From: Salinibacillus xinjiangensis
GTDB taxonomy: Bacteria > Bacillota > Bacilli > Bacillales > Alkalibacillaceae
DNA: 64,000 bases
Reading direction: 5' to 3'
Assembly (NCBI RefSeq): GCF_009649735.1
Contig: NZ_WJNH01000004.1
Span: forward strand, 160,929 to 224,928
Below, piece after piece: positions 54,117-63,866 of this stretch. Position 1 is the stretch's first letter; the number at the start of each line of letters is the position of its first letter. Under the pieces are notes generated by a model. That model did no database searches. It had not been told where the DNA came from and worked only from the letters and a program-made list of their open reading frames with translations. The position numbers were made by a program, and so were the translations under genes.

Positions 54117-55526
54117 TTAATACCACTCTGTATGGAAAGTTCCCTCTTTATCAATTCGCTTATACGTATGTGCTCCAAAGTAATCTCGTTGTGCTTGTAG
54201 TAAATTGGCTGGTAGTGTAGCCGTTCGATAGCTATCATAATACGAAATAGCACCAGATAATGCTGGTACAGGAATTCCCTGTTCAACCGCAAGCGCAATG
54301 ACTTTACGCAACGAGCCTTGGTAGGACTCGACAATCTCCTTAAAATAAGAGTCTAGAAGCAGATTGTCCAAGTTTTCATTGCGGTCATAGGCCTCCTTAA
54401 TATTTTGAAGGAAACCAGCTCTAATAATACAGCCTCCACGCCATAGCATGGCAATTTCACCAAAATCAAGGTTCCAATCGTATTCCTTTGATGCCGCCTT
54501 TAATTGGGTAAATCCTTGGGCATAGGAGCAAATTTTACTCATATAAAGGGCTTTACGTACCGCTTCGATTAATTCCTCTTTTTCCATGCTTAGGGATGGC
54601 TTGTCTTGCGGTCCTTGTAAAACTTCACTAGCAGCGACACGCTCATCCTTTAACGCAGAAATAAACCTTGCAAAAACGGATTCAGTGATAATAGGCAGTG
54701 GAACCCCTAAGTCAAGTGCGCTTTGACTTGTCCATTTCCCTGTACCCTTTTGACCAGCAGTATCAAGAATGACATCAATAATCGGTTTTCCAGTTTCATC
54801 GTCTTTTTTCGTGAAAATATCCGCAGTAATTTCGATTAAGTAGCTATCTAATTCGCCTTCATTCCACTTAGAAAAGATTTCATGAAATTCTTCAGCTGTT
54901 AATCCTAGCGTATGCTTAAGGAAAAAGTATGCCTCACAAATCAACTGCATATCGCCATATTCAATTCCATTGTGCACCATTTTCACATAATGACCAGCAC
55001 CATCTGGGCCAATATAGGAACAGCAAGGCTCTCCATTTACTTTAGCCGAAATATCTGTCAGCAATTTTTCTGCTTTTTCATAAGCATCCTTCTGACCACC
55101 AGGCATAATCGATGGGCCTTTAAGGGCTCCCTCTTCTCCTCCGGAAACACCAGCACCAATGAAGTTGATCCCTTTTTCAGCTAATCGTTTATTTCGACGC
55201 ATCGTATCCTCAAAATATGTATTTCCACCATCAATTAATATATCTCCTTGGTCCAAATAAGGGAGTAACGAATCAATGGCTTTATCCGTAATGTCACCAG
55301 CTGGAACCATCATTAGAATTTTTCTTGGGGTTTCGAGCATCTCAATAAAGTCTTTTACATCACTTGTTCCGACTAAATTCTTTTCACGATTCTCCTCTAG
55401 GATCTTGGAAATCGTATCCTCTGATATATCATATATGGCAGGGGAATATCCCTTACTTTCAAAGTTTAGGGCTAGACTTTTTCCCATTACGCCTGCTCCC
55501 ACAACACCAATTTGTTGCTTTGACAT
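54117..55526 (-). CDS. gndA: 6-phosphogluconate dehydrogenase, NADP-dependent
   Basis: 469 residues. The Rossmann motif is [20 protein letters not shown], the substrate site [20 protein letters not shown] and the catalytic segment [20 protein letters not shown]. It oxidatively decarboxylates 6-phosphogluconate to ribulose-5-phosphate. The length and the closeness to zwf match the GndA (YqjI) branch of Bacillus rather than the gluconate-operon GntZ. ATG 55526 has AAAGG upstream. Monocistronic. Confidence 0.94.
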   Translation of the reverse strand: MSKQQIGVVGAGVMGKSLALNFESKGYSPAIYDISEDTISKILEENREKNLVGTSDVKDFIEMLETPRKILMMVPAGDITDKAIDSLLPYLDQGDILIDGGNTYFEDTMRRNKRLAEKGINFIGAGVSGGEEGALKGPSIMPGGQKDAYEKAEKLLTDISAKVNGEPCCSYIGPDGAGHYVKMVHNGIEYGDMQLICEAYFFLKHTLGLTAEEFHEIFSKWNEGELDSYLIEITADIFTKKDDETGKPIIDVILDTAGQKGTGKWTSQSALDLGVPLPIITESVFARFISALKDERVAASEVLQGPQDKPSLSMEKEELIEAVRKALYMSKICSYAQGFTQLKAASKEYDWNLDFGEIAMLWRGGCIIRAGFLQNIKEAYDRNENLDNLLLDSYFKEIVESYQGSLRKVIALAVEQGIPVPALSGAISYYDSYRTATLPANLLQAQRDYFGAHTYKRIDKEGTFHTEWY

Positions 55527-55795
55527 TCTACATTATCCTTTCTGTATCAACATTGACGTTTTTTAGTAAACGTTAAAGAAAACTCATTTTCGTCTCTATT
55601 TTATATTATGTTGAGACGGATGTGAAATTATGAAATATGAAAAACAGAATTTGTTTGTCTAGCTTTGTTCATAACTGTAACATTTAAGGAATAAAATGTT
55701 ATTAATAAACGTTTGTCTACATAAAATCTTCTGTCTGTTTAAGGTGTTTTAAACTATCGATAACGAATCAAATTTACAAAAAATTTAAACAAAAA

Positions 55796-55823
55796 TTTAC
55801 AAATTCTTAAATTATGATAGAAT
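55796..55823 (+). promoter_or_regulatory. Candidate promoter of the TAXI-TRAP genes
   Basis: TTTACA at 55796-55801, a 16-base spacer and TAGAAT at 55818-55823. The leader would be about 125 bases and include the inverted repeat below. Confidence 0.5.
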
Positions 55824-55872
55824 AGATTATGATGTCATGTGCAACCGCTTTACATGTGCTATTTTTGTTGTC

Positions 55873-55925
55873 ATTCTCGGTAACTTAAACTCTATTATTA
55901 TCAAATATTTAAGTTACATGAGAAT
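55873..55925 (+). promoter_or_regulatory. Inverted repeat in the TAXI gene leader
   Basis: ATTCTC-GG-TAACTTAAA (55873-55889) pairs with TTTAAGTTA-CAT-GAGAAT (55908-55925) around an 18-base loop, ending 15 bases before the GGGGG ribosome binding site. It could be a protein-binding site or an mRNA structure. Confidence 0.55.
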
Positions 55926-55953
55926 CATATAAATATTAAAGGGGGAAAATTGC

Positions 55954-56955
55954 ATGAAGAAAACAATCACAGTTGCTTTATTTTCCATTATTGCACTTGT
56001 ATTAACAGCATGCGGAGGTGGAGGCACCAAAAATGTCGCCATCGGTCCTGCTGGTAGTGGTACACAAGCTGCTACAAAAGTCATTCTTGAAGGTGCAGGT
56101 CTAGAAGAAGGAGAACATTATGAAGCATATGAAGAAGGCTTCGGTAATGCGAAAGATGGTCTACAGGATGGAAACATTGATTTGTCCTTTGGTTTATTAG
56201 GATTACCAGCCGGAAGTGTGAATGACCTGCAAGCTACAGCTGGCGATGCAAAGCTAGTTAGCCTTTCTGACGAAACAATTAGCTACGTAGAAGAAAACCT
56301 CGGCTACATGGAATATACAATTCCTGCTGGAACATATGACTTCCAAGAGGAAGATGTTAAAACCGTAACAGCCTATGCTGTACTCGTTGGTAACACAGAT
56401 ACAATTGACAACGAGCTTGCATATGAGCTTGCAAGAATTTCGGTTGAACACGCTGATGAAAACACCCACGCTCAGTCTGCTCATGCCACAATTGAAAATG
56501 CTTTAAACGGATCACAAGGCTTACCTATCCACCCTGGTGCGAAAAAATATTATGAGGAACAAGGATTAACAGTTGAATCAGAGGAAGCGGAAGTTAGCGC
56601 AACTGCTGACAGCCGTAAAGAAGAACTTGTTCTTGGTACAGGTAGTGCAGGTGGAACCTACTACCCACTAGGTGGTGAAATGGCTACGCTATGGAGTAAC
56701 TATATTGATGGTGTTAACGTAACAGCTACCGAAACTGGTGCATCAGTTGAAAACCTTGCTACTATTGGTGAGGGCTCTATGGACCTTGGTATGACTGTTC
56801 ACGTACCTGCTCAAGACGCTTATAACGGAGAAGGCGAATTTGAGGGTGCACCAGTTGAAAACTTCGCGTTTATTGGTCATATCTATCCTGAAGTAATGCA
56901 AATTATTACACGCGAAGAAACAGGTATCACTAACCTTGAAGATTTGAAGGAATAA
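55954..56955 (+). CDS. TAXI-type TRAP solute-binding lipoprotein, circularly permuted
   Basis: 333 residues. The lipoprotein signal ends LVLTAC with Cys20. Residues 26-207 (VAIGPAGSGTQAATKVILEG, then GLLGLPAGSVNDLQA, then GLPIHPGAKKYY) match the C-terminal half of TAXI binding proteins. A polar linker (~208-224) leads to residues 225-333 (LVLGTGSAGGTYYPLGGEMA, then GASVENLATI, then IYPEVMQIITREETGITNLE), which match their N-terminal half. In ordinary TAXI proteins the second block comes first and is joined through DLKGKK-VAIG; here the protein ends at DLKE and starts at KNVAIG. Both halves appear complete. It is followed by a fused TRAP permease, so it is probably the functional binding subunit. 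The ligand is unknown (glutamate-like or other acids in relatives). Confidence 0.87.
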   Translation: MKKTITVALFSIIALVLTACGGGGTKNVAIGPAGSGTQAATKVILEGAGLEEGEHYEAYEEGFGNAKDGLQDGNIDLSFGLLGLPAGSVNDLQATAGDAKLVSLSDETISYVEENLGYMEYTIPAGTYDFQEEDVKTVTAYAVLVGNTDTIDNELAYELARISVEHADENTHAQSAHATIENALNGSQGLPIHPGAKKYYEEQGLTVESEEAEVSATADSRKEELVLGTGSAGGTYYPLGGEMATLWSNYIDGVNVTATETGASVENLATIGEGSMDLGMTVHVPAQDAYNGEGEFEGAPVENFAFIGHIYPEVMQIITREETGITNLEDLKE

Positions 56956-56995
56956 ATAGCTAGTTAAGCAAATCTAGCAATCTTTCATTTTTGTG

Positions 56996-57025
56996 GGGAC
57001 CGACACAGTGTGTCCGGTCCCTTTT
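56996..57025 (+). terminator. Attenuating hairpin between binding protein and permease genes
   Basis: GGGACCG (56996-57002) with CGGTCCC (57015-57021), then TTTT. It probably lets more mRNA for the binding protein than for the permease be made. Confidence 0.7.
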
Positions 57026-57057
57026 AATCTCAATTCTTATAAAAGGTGGTGAAAGGT

Positions 57058-59091
57058 GTGACTAAAAAGAACAACAATCATAAAAACGAAGAAAAAGTCA
57101 CCCAAGAAAAGAAGAACCTCACATCAGAAATCACTGAAGAAAACGGTGAACAATTGTCTGAACAAGAGCTGCTAGAGAAATATGACCGTGAAAGTACCTA
57201 TCGAAAAAATATAGGGAAATGGACATGGGTTGTTTCTTTTATTGCTATTTACCTGACCCTGTTTCATCTATATACAGGGTATTTTGGTACGATGCAATCA
57301 CAAATCCAAGGTGCCGTCCATGTTGGTACTGCTCTAGGGCTTATTTTTTTACTTTATCCCGCGAAAAAAGGTTTGCATAAAAATAAAGTGCCTTGGTATG
57401 ATGTGGTGCTTGCTTTTACCGCAATTTTCGTTGGCTACTTTAAAATTATTCAGTTTGACCATATTTTAGATGCACGTGTCCACGGTTATGAAACCCTTGA
57501 TATTATTGTATCTGTTTTAGGTGTGCTTCTCTTACTTGAAGCAACAAGAAGATGTGTTGGTTTACCAATCGTTATTGTAGCTTCTGTGGTAATCCTTTAT
57601 GCCCTATTCGGAAACCACATTCCAGCACAAATGTTGTCCCATGCAGGATTCTCATTTGAAAAGGTAATGACGGATCTTTGGTTTAGAGAGAATGCTATAT
57701 TTGGTATACCTGTACAAGTGTCCTCAAAATTTATCTTCCTCTTCTTACTATTTGGGGTGCTACTCATCCATTCTGGTGTAGGGAAATTTTTTAATGATAT
57801 TGCATATGCCCTAACAGGACGATTTACAGGTGGTACGGCAAAAGCAGCCGTAACAGCAAGTGCCCTGCAAGGTATGGTTTCAGGAAGTTCTATTGCAAAC
57901 ACTGTTGCTTCTGGTTCTTTTACCATTCCTATGATGAAGAAGGCCAAATTCAAGCCAGAATTTGCTGCAGCTACTGAAGCATCTGCATCAACTGGTGGAC
58001 AATTAATGCCTCCAATTATGGGTGCTGCTGCCTTTATTATGATTGAATATACAGGTACTTCTTACGGTACGATTATGTTAGCGGCCCTAATCCCTTCCTT
58101 GCTTTATTTCTCAGGGATTTTTATGGGTACACATTACGAAGCGAAAAAACAAGGAATTTTCGGCTTATCTAAGGATTTCTTGCCAAATGCAAAGGAATTA
58201 TTTAAGAGAAAAGGCTACATGCTGTTACCGTTAATTGCAATAGTCGGGACGCTGTTTGCAGGATTTACACCTCAAAGAGCAGCATTAAGCGGTATTTTGG
58301 TTGCCTTTTTAGCTAGTTTTGTTCGAAAAGAAGACCGTATGAACTTTAAACAGGTTCTTCATGTTTTAGAACAAGGGGCAAGAGTAGCTCTTCCCGTAAT
58401 TGCTGCAGTTGGTACAGCCGGGATTATTGCTGGTGTAGTCGGGATGACAGGTTTAGGTGGAAAAATAGCTTCTGGAATTATTACGTTATCCAATGGAATA
58501 TTACCATTAGCTCTTTTCTTCACGATGATTGCTTGTATCATTCTCGGTATGGGACTTCCTACAACAGCAAACTACGTTGTTACAGCTACTGTTGCTGCAC
58601 CTGCATTAATTAATGGTTTTGGTGTGGATATCCTAGCAGCACATTTATTTGTTTTCTATTTTGGAATTGTTGCCGATATTACTCCACCAGTTTGTTTGGC
58701 AGCCTATGCTGGAGCAGGTATTGCACGAGCCAATCCATTTAAAGCCGGAGTCACTGCCGTCAAGCTGGCAATCGCAGCCTTTATCATCCCATATATATTT
58801 GTATTTAACCCGATATTAGTTCAATCGGGAGATTATAACGTCATAGTACTCATTATTGCTGTTGCAACAGCACTGCTCGGTATGATGGGAGTAAGTAGTT
58901 CGATTATGGGCTACTTTAAGCGGAAGGCATATGGTTGGGAACGTTTGGTACTACTTGTTGGTGGTTTAATGCTAATTGTTCCTGAGAATATTACAAATAT
59001 TATTGGCCTTGTTTTAATTGCTGGTATTTGGATGCTTCAATCACAACGACCAGATGACAGCCAAAAAATCGAACCATCATTACAAGCGTAA
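57058..59091 (+). CDS. TRAP transporter fused permease (4TM+12TM)
   Basis: About 677 residues from GTG 57058, which sits at good distance from AAAAGGTGG; GTG codons at 57046 and 57049 overlap that site. A charged ~55-residue N terminus precedes the small-subunit-like helices (WTWVVSFIAIYLTLFHLYTG) and a DctM-type domain with GMVSGSSIANTVASGSFTIP, ASASTGGQLMPPIMGAAAFI and the helix-pair GLPTTANYVVTATVAAPAL. It carries an organic acid with sodium, fed by the TAXI protein encoded upstream. Confidence 0.92.
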   Translation: MTKKNNNHKNEEKVTQEKKNLTSEITEENGEQLSEQELLEKYDRESTYRKNIGKWTWVVSFIAIYLTLFHLYTGYFGTMQSQIQGAVHVGTALGLIFLLYPAKKGLHKNKVPWYDVVLAFTAIFVGYFKIIQFDHILDARVHGYETLDIIVSVLGVLLLLEATRRCVGLPIVIVASVVILYALFGNHIPAQMLSHAGFSFEKVMTDLWFRENAIFGIPVQVSSKFIFLFLLFGVLLIHSGVGKFFNDIAYALTGRFTGGTAKAAVTASALQGMVSGSSIANTVASGSFTIPMMKKAKFKPEFAAATEASASTGGQLMPPIMGAAAFIMIEYTGTSYGTIMLAALIPSLLYFSGIFMGTHYEAKKQGIFGLSKDFLPNAKELFKRKGYMLLPLIAIVGTLFAGFTPQRAALSGILVAFLASFVRKEDRMNFKQVLHVLEQGARVALPVIAAVGTAGIIAGVVGMTGLGGKIASGIITLSNGILPLALFFTMIACIILGMGLPTTANYVVTATVAAPALINGFGVDILAAHLFVFYFGIVADITPPVCLAAYAGAGIARANPFKAGVTAVKLAIAAFIIPYIFVFNPILVQSGDYNVIVLIIAVATALLGMMGVSSSIMGYFKRKAYGWERLVLLVGGLMLIVPENITNIIGLVLIAGIWMLQSQRPDDSQKIEPSLQA

Positions 59092-59097
59092 AAGCTA

Positions 59098-59130
59098 ACA
59101 CGGGAGGGACTATACCTCCCGTGTTTTTTT
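59098..59130 (+). terminator. Terminator of the TRAP operon
   Basis: 10-bp stem ACACGGGAGG with CCTCCCGTGT, followed by seven Ts. Confidence 0.9.
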
Positions 59131-59175
59131 GTTATACGTATGCTACTATAGAGATAAAAGAGGTGAATAAGTAAT

Positions 59176-60408
59176 ATGAAAAACGATATGATTAAAAGAT
59201 TTACATCTTACGTAAAGGTAGACACACAGTCAAACGAAAATAACGAATCTTGTCCTTCTACTCAAGGACAACTCACTTTAGCTAATCAGCTAGTTGATGA
59301 GCTTAAAGAGATAGGGATGGAAGATGTTGGTATAGATGAACACGGATACGTAATGGCCACTCTCCCAGCCAATACCAACAAAGAAGTAGAAACAATTGGC
59401 TTTTTAGCACATGTGGATACAGCTACTGACTTTACGGGCAAAAATGTGAATCCACAAATCGTCGAGCAATATGATGGTAATGATATTGTGTTAAATGAAT
59501 CCTTACATATTGTACTTTCACCAAACGATTACCCAAACCTTTCAAATTACAAAGGACATACACTTGTTACAACTGACGGTACCACTTTACTTGGAGCTGA
59601 TAATAAGGCAGGGATTGCAGAAATAATGACTGCCATGGATTACTTAATTCAGCATCCAGAAATTAAGCACGGCAAGGTCAGAGTTGCCTTTACTCCTGAT
59701 GAGGAAATTGGTAGAGGACCTCACAAATTTGATGTAGAACGCTTTAATGCCTCCTATGCATATACAGTTGACGGTGGGCCAATTGGTGAACTTCAATATG
59801 AAAGTTTTAACGCTGCTGGCGCTAAAATCACAATTAAAGGAAACAATGTACACCCAGGTACGGCTAAAGGAAAAATGGTCAATTCCGTTAAAATCGGAAT
59901 GGAGCTAAATGGTATGCTTCCAGCAGAAGAAGCACCAGAACATACAGAAAAATATGAAGGCTTTTATCATCTTCTATCCTTTGAAGGAGATGTAGAGCAA
60001 ACAAATCTTACCTATATCATTCGCGACCATGATAAGGAAAAATTCCAAGCCCGAAAAGAGAATATGGAAAAGGTAGTAGCCGATCTACAAGCAAAGTATG
60101 GTGAGAGTAACATTATTTTAGAAATGAAGGACCAATATTACAACATGCGAGATAAAATTGAGCCGGTTAAGCACATTGTAGATATTGCTTATGAAGCTAT
60201 GGACACTCTAGATATTAAACCGATTGTTGAACCGATACGCGGAGGAACAGACGGCTCTCAGCTATCCTATATGGGGCTACCTACACCGAATATTTTTACA
60301 GGTGGGGAAAACTTTCATGGTAAATTCGAGTTTGTTTCCGTCGACCACATGTTGAAATCGACTGAAACGATCGTTCAAATCATAAAATTGTTTGAACAAA
60401 AAGCATAG
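59176..60408 (+). CDS. pepT: Peptidase T (tripeptide aminopeptidase)
   Basis: 410 residues, M20B zinc peptidase. Metal and catalytic motifs are [24 protein letters not shown] and [33 protein letters not shown] is the dimerisation-domain site and [17 protein letters not shown] the C-terminal signature. It removes the N-terminal residue of tripeptides in the cytoplasm. ATG 59176 has AGAGGTG. Monocistronic. Confidence 0.95.
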   Translation: MKNDMIKRFTSYVKVDTQSNENNESCPSTQGQLTLANQLVDELKEIGMEDVGIDEHGYVMATLPANTNKEVETIGFLAHVDTATDFTGKNVNPQIVEQYDGNDIVLNESLHIVLSPNDYPNLSNYKGHTLVTTDGTTLLGADNKAGIAEIMTAMDYLIQHPEIKHGKVRVAFTPDEEIGRGPHKFDVERFNASYAYTVDGGPIGELQYESFNAAGAKITIKGNNVHPGTAKGKMVNSVKIGMELNGMLPAEEAPEHTEKYEGFYHLLSFEGDVEQTNLTYIIRDHDKEKFQARKENMEKVVADLQAKYGESNIILEMKDQYYNMRDKIEPVKHIVDIAYEAMDTLDIKPIVEPIRGGTDGSQLSYMGLPTPNIFTGGENFHGKFEFVSVDHMLKSTETIVQIIKLFEQKA

Positions 60409-60431
60409 CCACTATATAATAGTTAGTCAGA

Positions 60432-60470
60432 GCTAATCCGATTCCAAAGAATTGGATTAGCCTTTCTTTT
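60432..60470 (+). terminator. Terminator of pepT
   Basis: Stem GCTAATCC (60432-60439) with GGATTAGC (60454-60461), with inner ATTC/GAAT pairing, followed by CTTTCTTTT. Confidence 0.8.
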
Positions 60471-60551
60471 CGAGTAAAAATACCAGTATATACGTATATT
60501 ACAACTAAAAAAGTAGAATGATAGAATAAAAACGGTTAGGATGTTCGTGTT

Positions 60552-63500
60552 ATGCTTAGAAATCAATCGTCAAAAGGTATGTTTACAAATAAGGTTTATC
60601 GACGTGGCTTAGAATATTATAATCAAGGTCGTGTACACTATTTGAACTCTTCAAATCATGAAGATGTTTGGAAGGGACTTGTTGTTGGACAAGACGAGTA
60701 TGTCGTAACAATTGAATTTAACGATGATGGAATTTCATACGTATGCGAATGTGCTGCTCACGATAAATATCGAGCTTGTAAGCATTCGATTGCTGCAATG
60801 TTGGAAATTTCCGATGAAATCCATGATGTGCAAAATAAAACGACTCTAAACAACTTTCTTAGTCAATTTGAAGGTGGACCTATGCTCAGACAAAACAAGC
60901 CAAGAAAAGCACCTGATTTAACCAATGAAATGATAAATCTATTTTCAAATTACTTGGAGACTTCTGAATCTCCTCAATCAACATCCATAACGAGTAAGCC
61001 ATTAACCTGTGAATACATATTGAAGACGCGCAAAAGACCCTGGGATAGTCCACTTTTGACGATTGAACTGAAAATTGGTGAAGAGAGAGTTTACGTAGTT
61101 AAAAAAATAAGAGAGCTTCTAGAGCATATTGAGCAGCAAAAGGAATTATTTTTCACGAAAAAGTTTTCCTATGACCCCCGTATCCATCATTTTACAAAGG
61201 AGGATTGGGAGGTCATTCGCTTACTGATCGATATTCATAAAAGTGAAGCCTTTTATCAAACCAGTTGGCTAGCAGCCTCAGCAGATGAAAAACGAGCAAT
61301 GTCCATTCCACCACTATTTATTGATCGGTTTTTACAGCTACTACAACAACGGAACTGTCACTTTACTAATATAAATGGCCAAACCTATGAAAATATTGAG
61401 TGGAGTGAGGGTCCTCTGCCTTTCAATTTTGAGCTGACCCGTGATCAACAACAAGAGAATTACAATCTCGATTTACACTTTCTCAACGATGCAACAATTT
61501 TTGAGGATTACAAATATATTTTAACGGAAAATACGTTTTATAAGCTAAACACAACTCAATTGGGCATTTTAACGGAAATGGGCAATATCATTGAACGAGT
61601 CCATAACCGCACATTACCCATTGACTTAAAGCAAATCGAGCCGTTTTTATCAAATGTCATGCCCTCTCTTAATAAAATTGGAGAGTTAAACATTACAGAG
61701 GACGTATCCAATGAAATTATTCATCCACCCTTACAGGCAAAGCTTTATTTAGACCTTAATGAGGAACGCCTGGATGCTAATCTTGAATATCACTATGATG
61801 ATTACGTTTTTTATCCTTTTGATCGAAACCAGGAGGAGACAAGACCTGAAAGCAATCAAATTCTAATACGAGATATGGAAAAAGAGCAAGAAATTATGAA
61901 TGTGATTGAGAATGCATCCTTTAAATACAATGGGTATGAATTATATATTGATGAAGAGGATGAGATATTTTCCTTCATCTATGACCTGCTACCTCGAATT
62001 GAGGATAAGCTAGATATTTTTATGACCAATCAAGTGAAGCAATTATTGGTTGAAGAACGACAATTGCCGAAAGTAAACGTAGATTTAGATGCGAGTGAGA
62101 ATTTCTTAGAGATTAATTTTGATTTTGAGGATATCAATCAAGATGAAATTCAGCATATTTTCCAATCCATTACGGAAAAGAAACGTTATTATCGCTTACC
62201 AAATGGGACGTTTATCCCCCTTGAGGAGGAATCGTTTTCACCCATTACAAAGCTGTTTGATGAATTGAATCTTCAGCCAGATTCCATTGAGCAGGGGAAG
62301 GTGACATTACCTGCTTATCGAGGTCTGCAGGTGGAAGAATTCATCAATAAAGAAACCGGGGCCAAATATAACAAAGCCTTCCGACAGTTAATTCAGGATA
62401 TTAAAAATCCTGATGACAATGACTATTCCATTCCTGACTCCCTCCAAGCTGATTTAAGAGACTATCAAAATGTAGGGTTTCAGTGGCTAAAGGGGCTTAG
62501 TTATTATCGTTTCGGCGGTATTTTAGCTGATGATATGGGACTTGGTAAAACGCTACAAGCGATTGCCTTTCTGCTTTCAGAATGGGAAGAGCATAACCAT
62601 ACCAACAAACCATCTTTAGTTATTTCACCCGCTTCTCTCGTCTACAATTGGAAGAGTGAATTTACGAAGTTCGCCCCCCAGTTAAACGTTGTAGTAGTGA
62701 GTGGAAATAAAGACGAGCGGCAGGCTCAGATTGAAGGCTTCCAAGAAGTAGATGTAATGGTAACGTCTTATCCTTTAATACGTCAGGATGTAGAATCCTA
62801 TCAAGAATTAGAGTTTTCAACCATCATTTTGGATGAAGCACAAGCCATTAAAAATCATTTAACCAAAACAGCCAGGGCCGTAAAGTCTGTAAAGGCCCAA
62901 CAGCGTTTTGCGTTAAGTGGGACGCCGATTGAAAATTCGTTAGATGAACTTTGGTCGATCTTTGATGCCATTTTACCTGGCTTTTTTCCTAATAAAAAGA
63001 CGTTCAATACCTTACCACAAGAGCAAATTTCTAGGATGAGTCGACCTTTTATTTTACGCCGACTCAAGCAGGATGTTCTGAGGGAATTGCCAGACAAAAT
63101 TGAAACGGTACATACTTCTGAACTCACCAAAGAACAAAAGCAGCTATACCTTGGTTACCTCGAGCAAATCCAAGGGGAAGCTGCGCACGCCATTTCAACA
63201 GAGGGCTTTCAGCGAAGTCGAATGAAAATACTAGCAGGCTTAACAAGGCTACGCCAGCTATGCTGTCACCCATCCTTATTTATTGAGGACTATCAGGGAG
63301 AGTCTGGTAAACTAAATCAATTGTTAGAGCTTGTTCAGAATACATCTGAAAACGGGCAAAGAATGCTCATTTTCTCCCAATTTTCTAGCATGCTGAAAAT
63401 TATCAGGGAAAAGCTTCAGGAGCTTGGTAAGGATGTTTTTTATCTAGATGGTCAAACACCTTCACGTGAGCGGGTAGATATGGCTGAGCGATTTAACCAA

Positions 63501-63815
63501 GGGGAAAAAGAAATTTTTTTAATTTCCTTAAAGGCTGGTGGTACAGGGCTTAACCTTACCGGTGCAGATACGGTTATTCTCTATGATCTCTGGTGGAACC
63601 CAGCTATTGAGGAACAAGCAACAGGACGCGCTCATCGCATCGGCCAGAAAAAGGTCGTCCAAGTATTCCGTTTGATTACAGAAGGGACGATTGAGGAGAA
63701 AATCTATTCCTTGCAGCAGAAAAAGCGAGAGTTAATCGAAAATATTATCCAGCCAGGAGAAACGATGTTTAAGAGCCTTAGCGAGGATGAAATTCGAGAA
63801 TTGCTTAGTGTATAG
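60552..63815 (+). CDS. SWIM zinc-finger SNF2-family helicase
   Basis: 1087 residues. The N-terminal SWIM finger (VCECAAHDKYRACKHSIAAM, CxC...CxH at about residues 75-90) precedes a ~500-residue bacterial helicase-associated region rich in acidic stretches. The ATPase has GILADDMGLGKTLQAIAFLL, the DEAQ box TIILDEAQAIKN, RFALSGTPIENSLDELWSIF, and at the C terminus ATGRAHRIGQKKVVQVFRLI. It resembles Bacillus YwqA-type translocases but with a longer middle part. A role in DNA repair or nucleoid remodelling is likely, not proven. ATG 60552 is preceded by AGGATG. An IS3 element ends about 50 bases downstream of the stop. Confidence 0.9.
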   Translation: MLRNQSSKGMFTNKVYRRGLEYYNQGRVHYLNSSNHEDVWKGLVVGQDEYVVTIEFNDDGISYVCECAAHDKYRACKHSIAAMLEISDEIHDVQNKTTLNNFLSQFEGGPMLRQNKPRKAPDLTNEMINLFSNYLETSESPQSTSITSKPLTCEYILKTRKRPWDSPLLTIELKIGEERVYVVKKIRELLEHIEQQKELFFTKKFSYDPRIHHFTKEDWEVIRLLIDIHKSEAFYQTSWLAASADEKRAMSIPPLFIDRFLQLLQQRNCHFTNINGQTYENIEWSEGPLPFNFELTRDQQQENYNLDLHFLNDATIFEDYKYILTENTFYKLNTTQLGILTEMGNIIERVHNRTLPIDLKQIEPFLSNVMPSLNKIGELNITEDVSNEIIHPPLQAKLYLDLNEERLDANLEYHYDDYVFYPFDRNQEETRPESNQILIRDMEKEQEIMNVIENASFKYNGYELYIDEEDEIFSFIYDLLPRIEDKLDIFMTNQVKQLLVEERQLPKVNVDLDASENFLEINFDFEDINQDEIQHIFQSITEKKRYYRLPNGTFIPLEEESFSPITKLFDELNLQPDSIEQGKVTLPAYRGLQVEEFINKETGAKYNKAFRQLIQDIKNPDDNDYSIPDSLQADLRDYQNVGFQWLKGLSYYRFGGILADDMGLGKTLQAIAFLLSEWEEHNHTNKPSLVISPASLVYNWKSEFTKFAPQLNVVVVSGNKDERQAQIEGFQEVDVMVTSYPLIRQDVESYQELEFSTIILDEAQAIKNHLTKTARAVKSVKAQQRFALSGTPIENSLDELWSIFDAILPGFFPNKKTFNTLPQEQISRMSRPFILRRLKQDVLRELPDKIETVHTSELTKEQKQLYLGYLEQIQGEAAHAISTEGFQRSRMKILAGLTRLRQLCCHPSLFIEDYQGESGKLNQLLELVQNTSENGQRMLIFSQFSSMLKIIREKLQELGKDVFYLDGQTPSRERVDMAERFNQGEKEIFLISLKAGGTGLNLTGADTVILYDLWWNPAIEEQATGRAHRIGQKKVVQVFRLITEGTIEEKIYSLQQKKRELIENIIQPGETMFKSLSEDEIRELLSV

Positions 63816-63866
63816 AATAGATTTTAAAACTGTTTTACACTGAACTGTACAAGACGCTTGGGATGG

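Larger units (their letters stand above)
55527..55953. other. Intergenic region between gndA and the TRAP transporter genes
   Basis: 427 bases without a gene, very A+T-rich. It holds the divergent promoter regions, a promoter candidate at 55796-55823, CATGTG direct repeats at about 55836 and 55854, and a large inverted repeat at 55873-55925. Confidence 0.6.
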
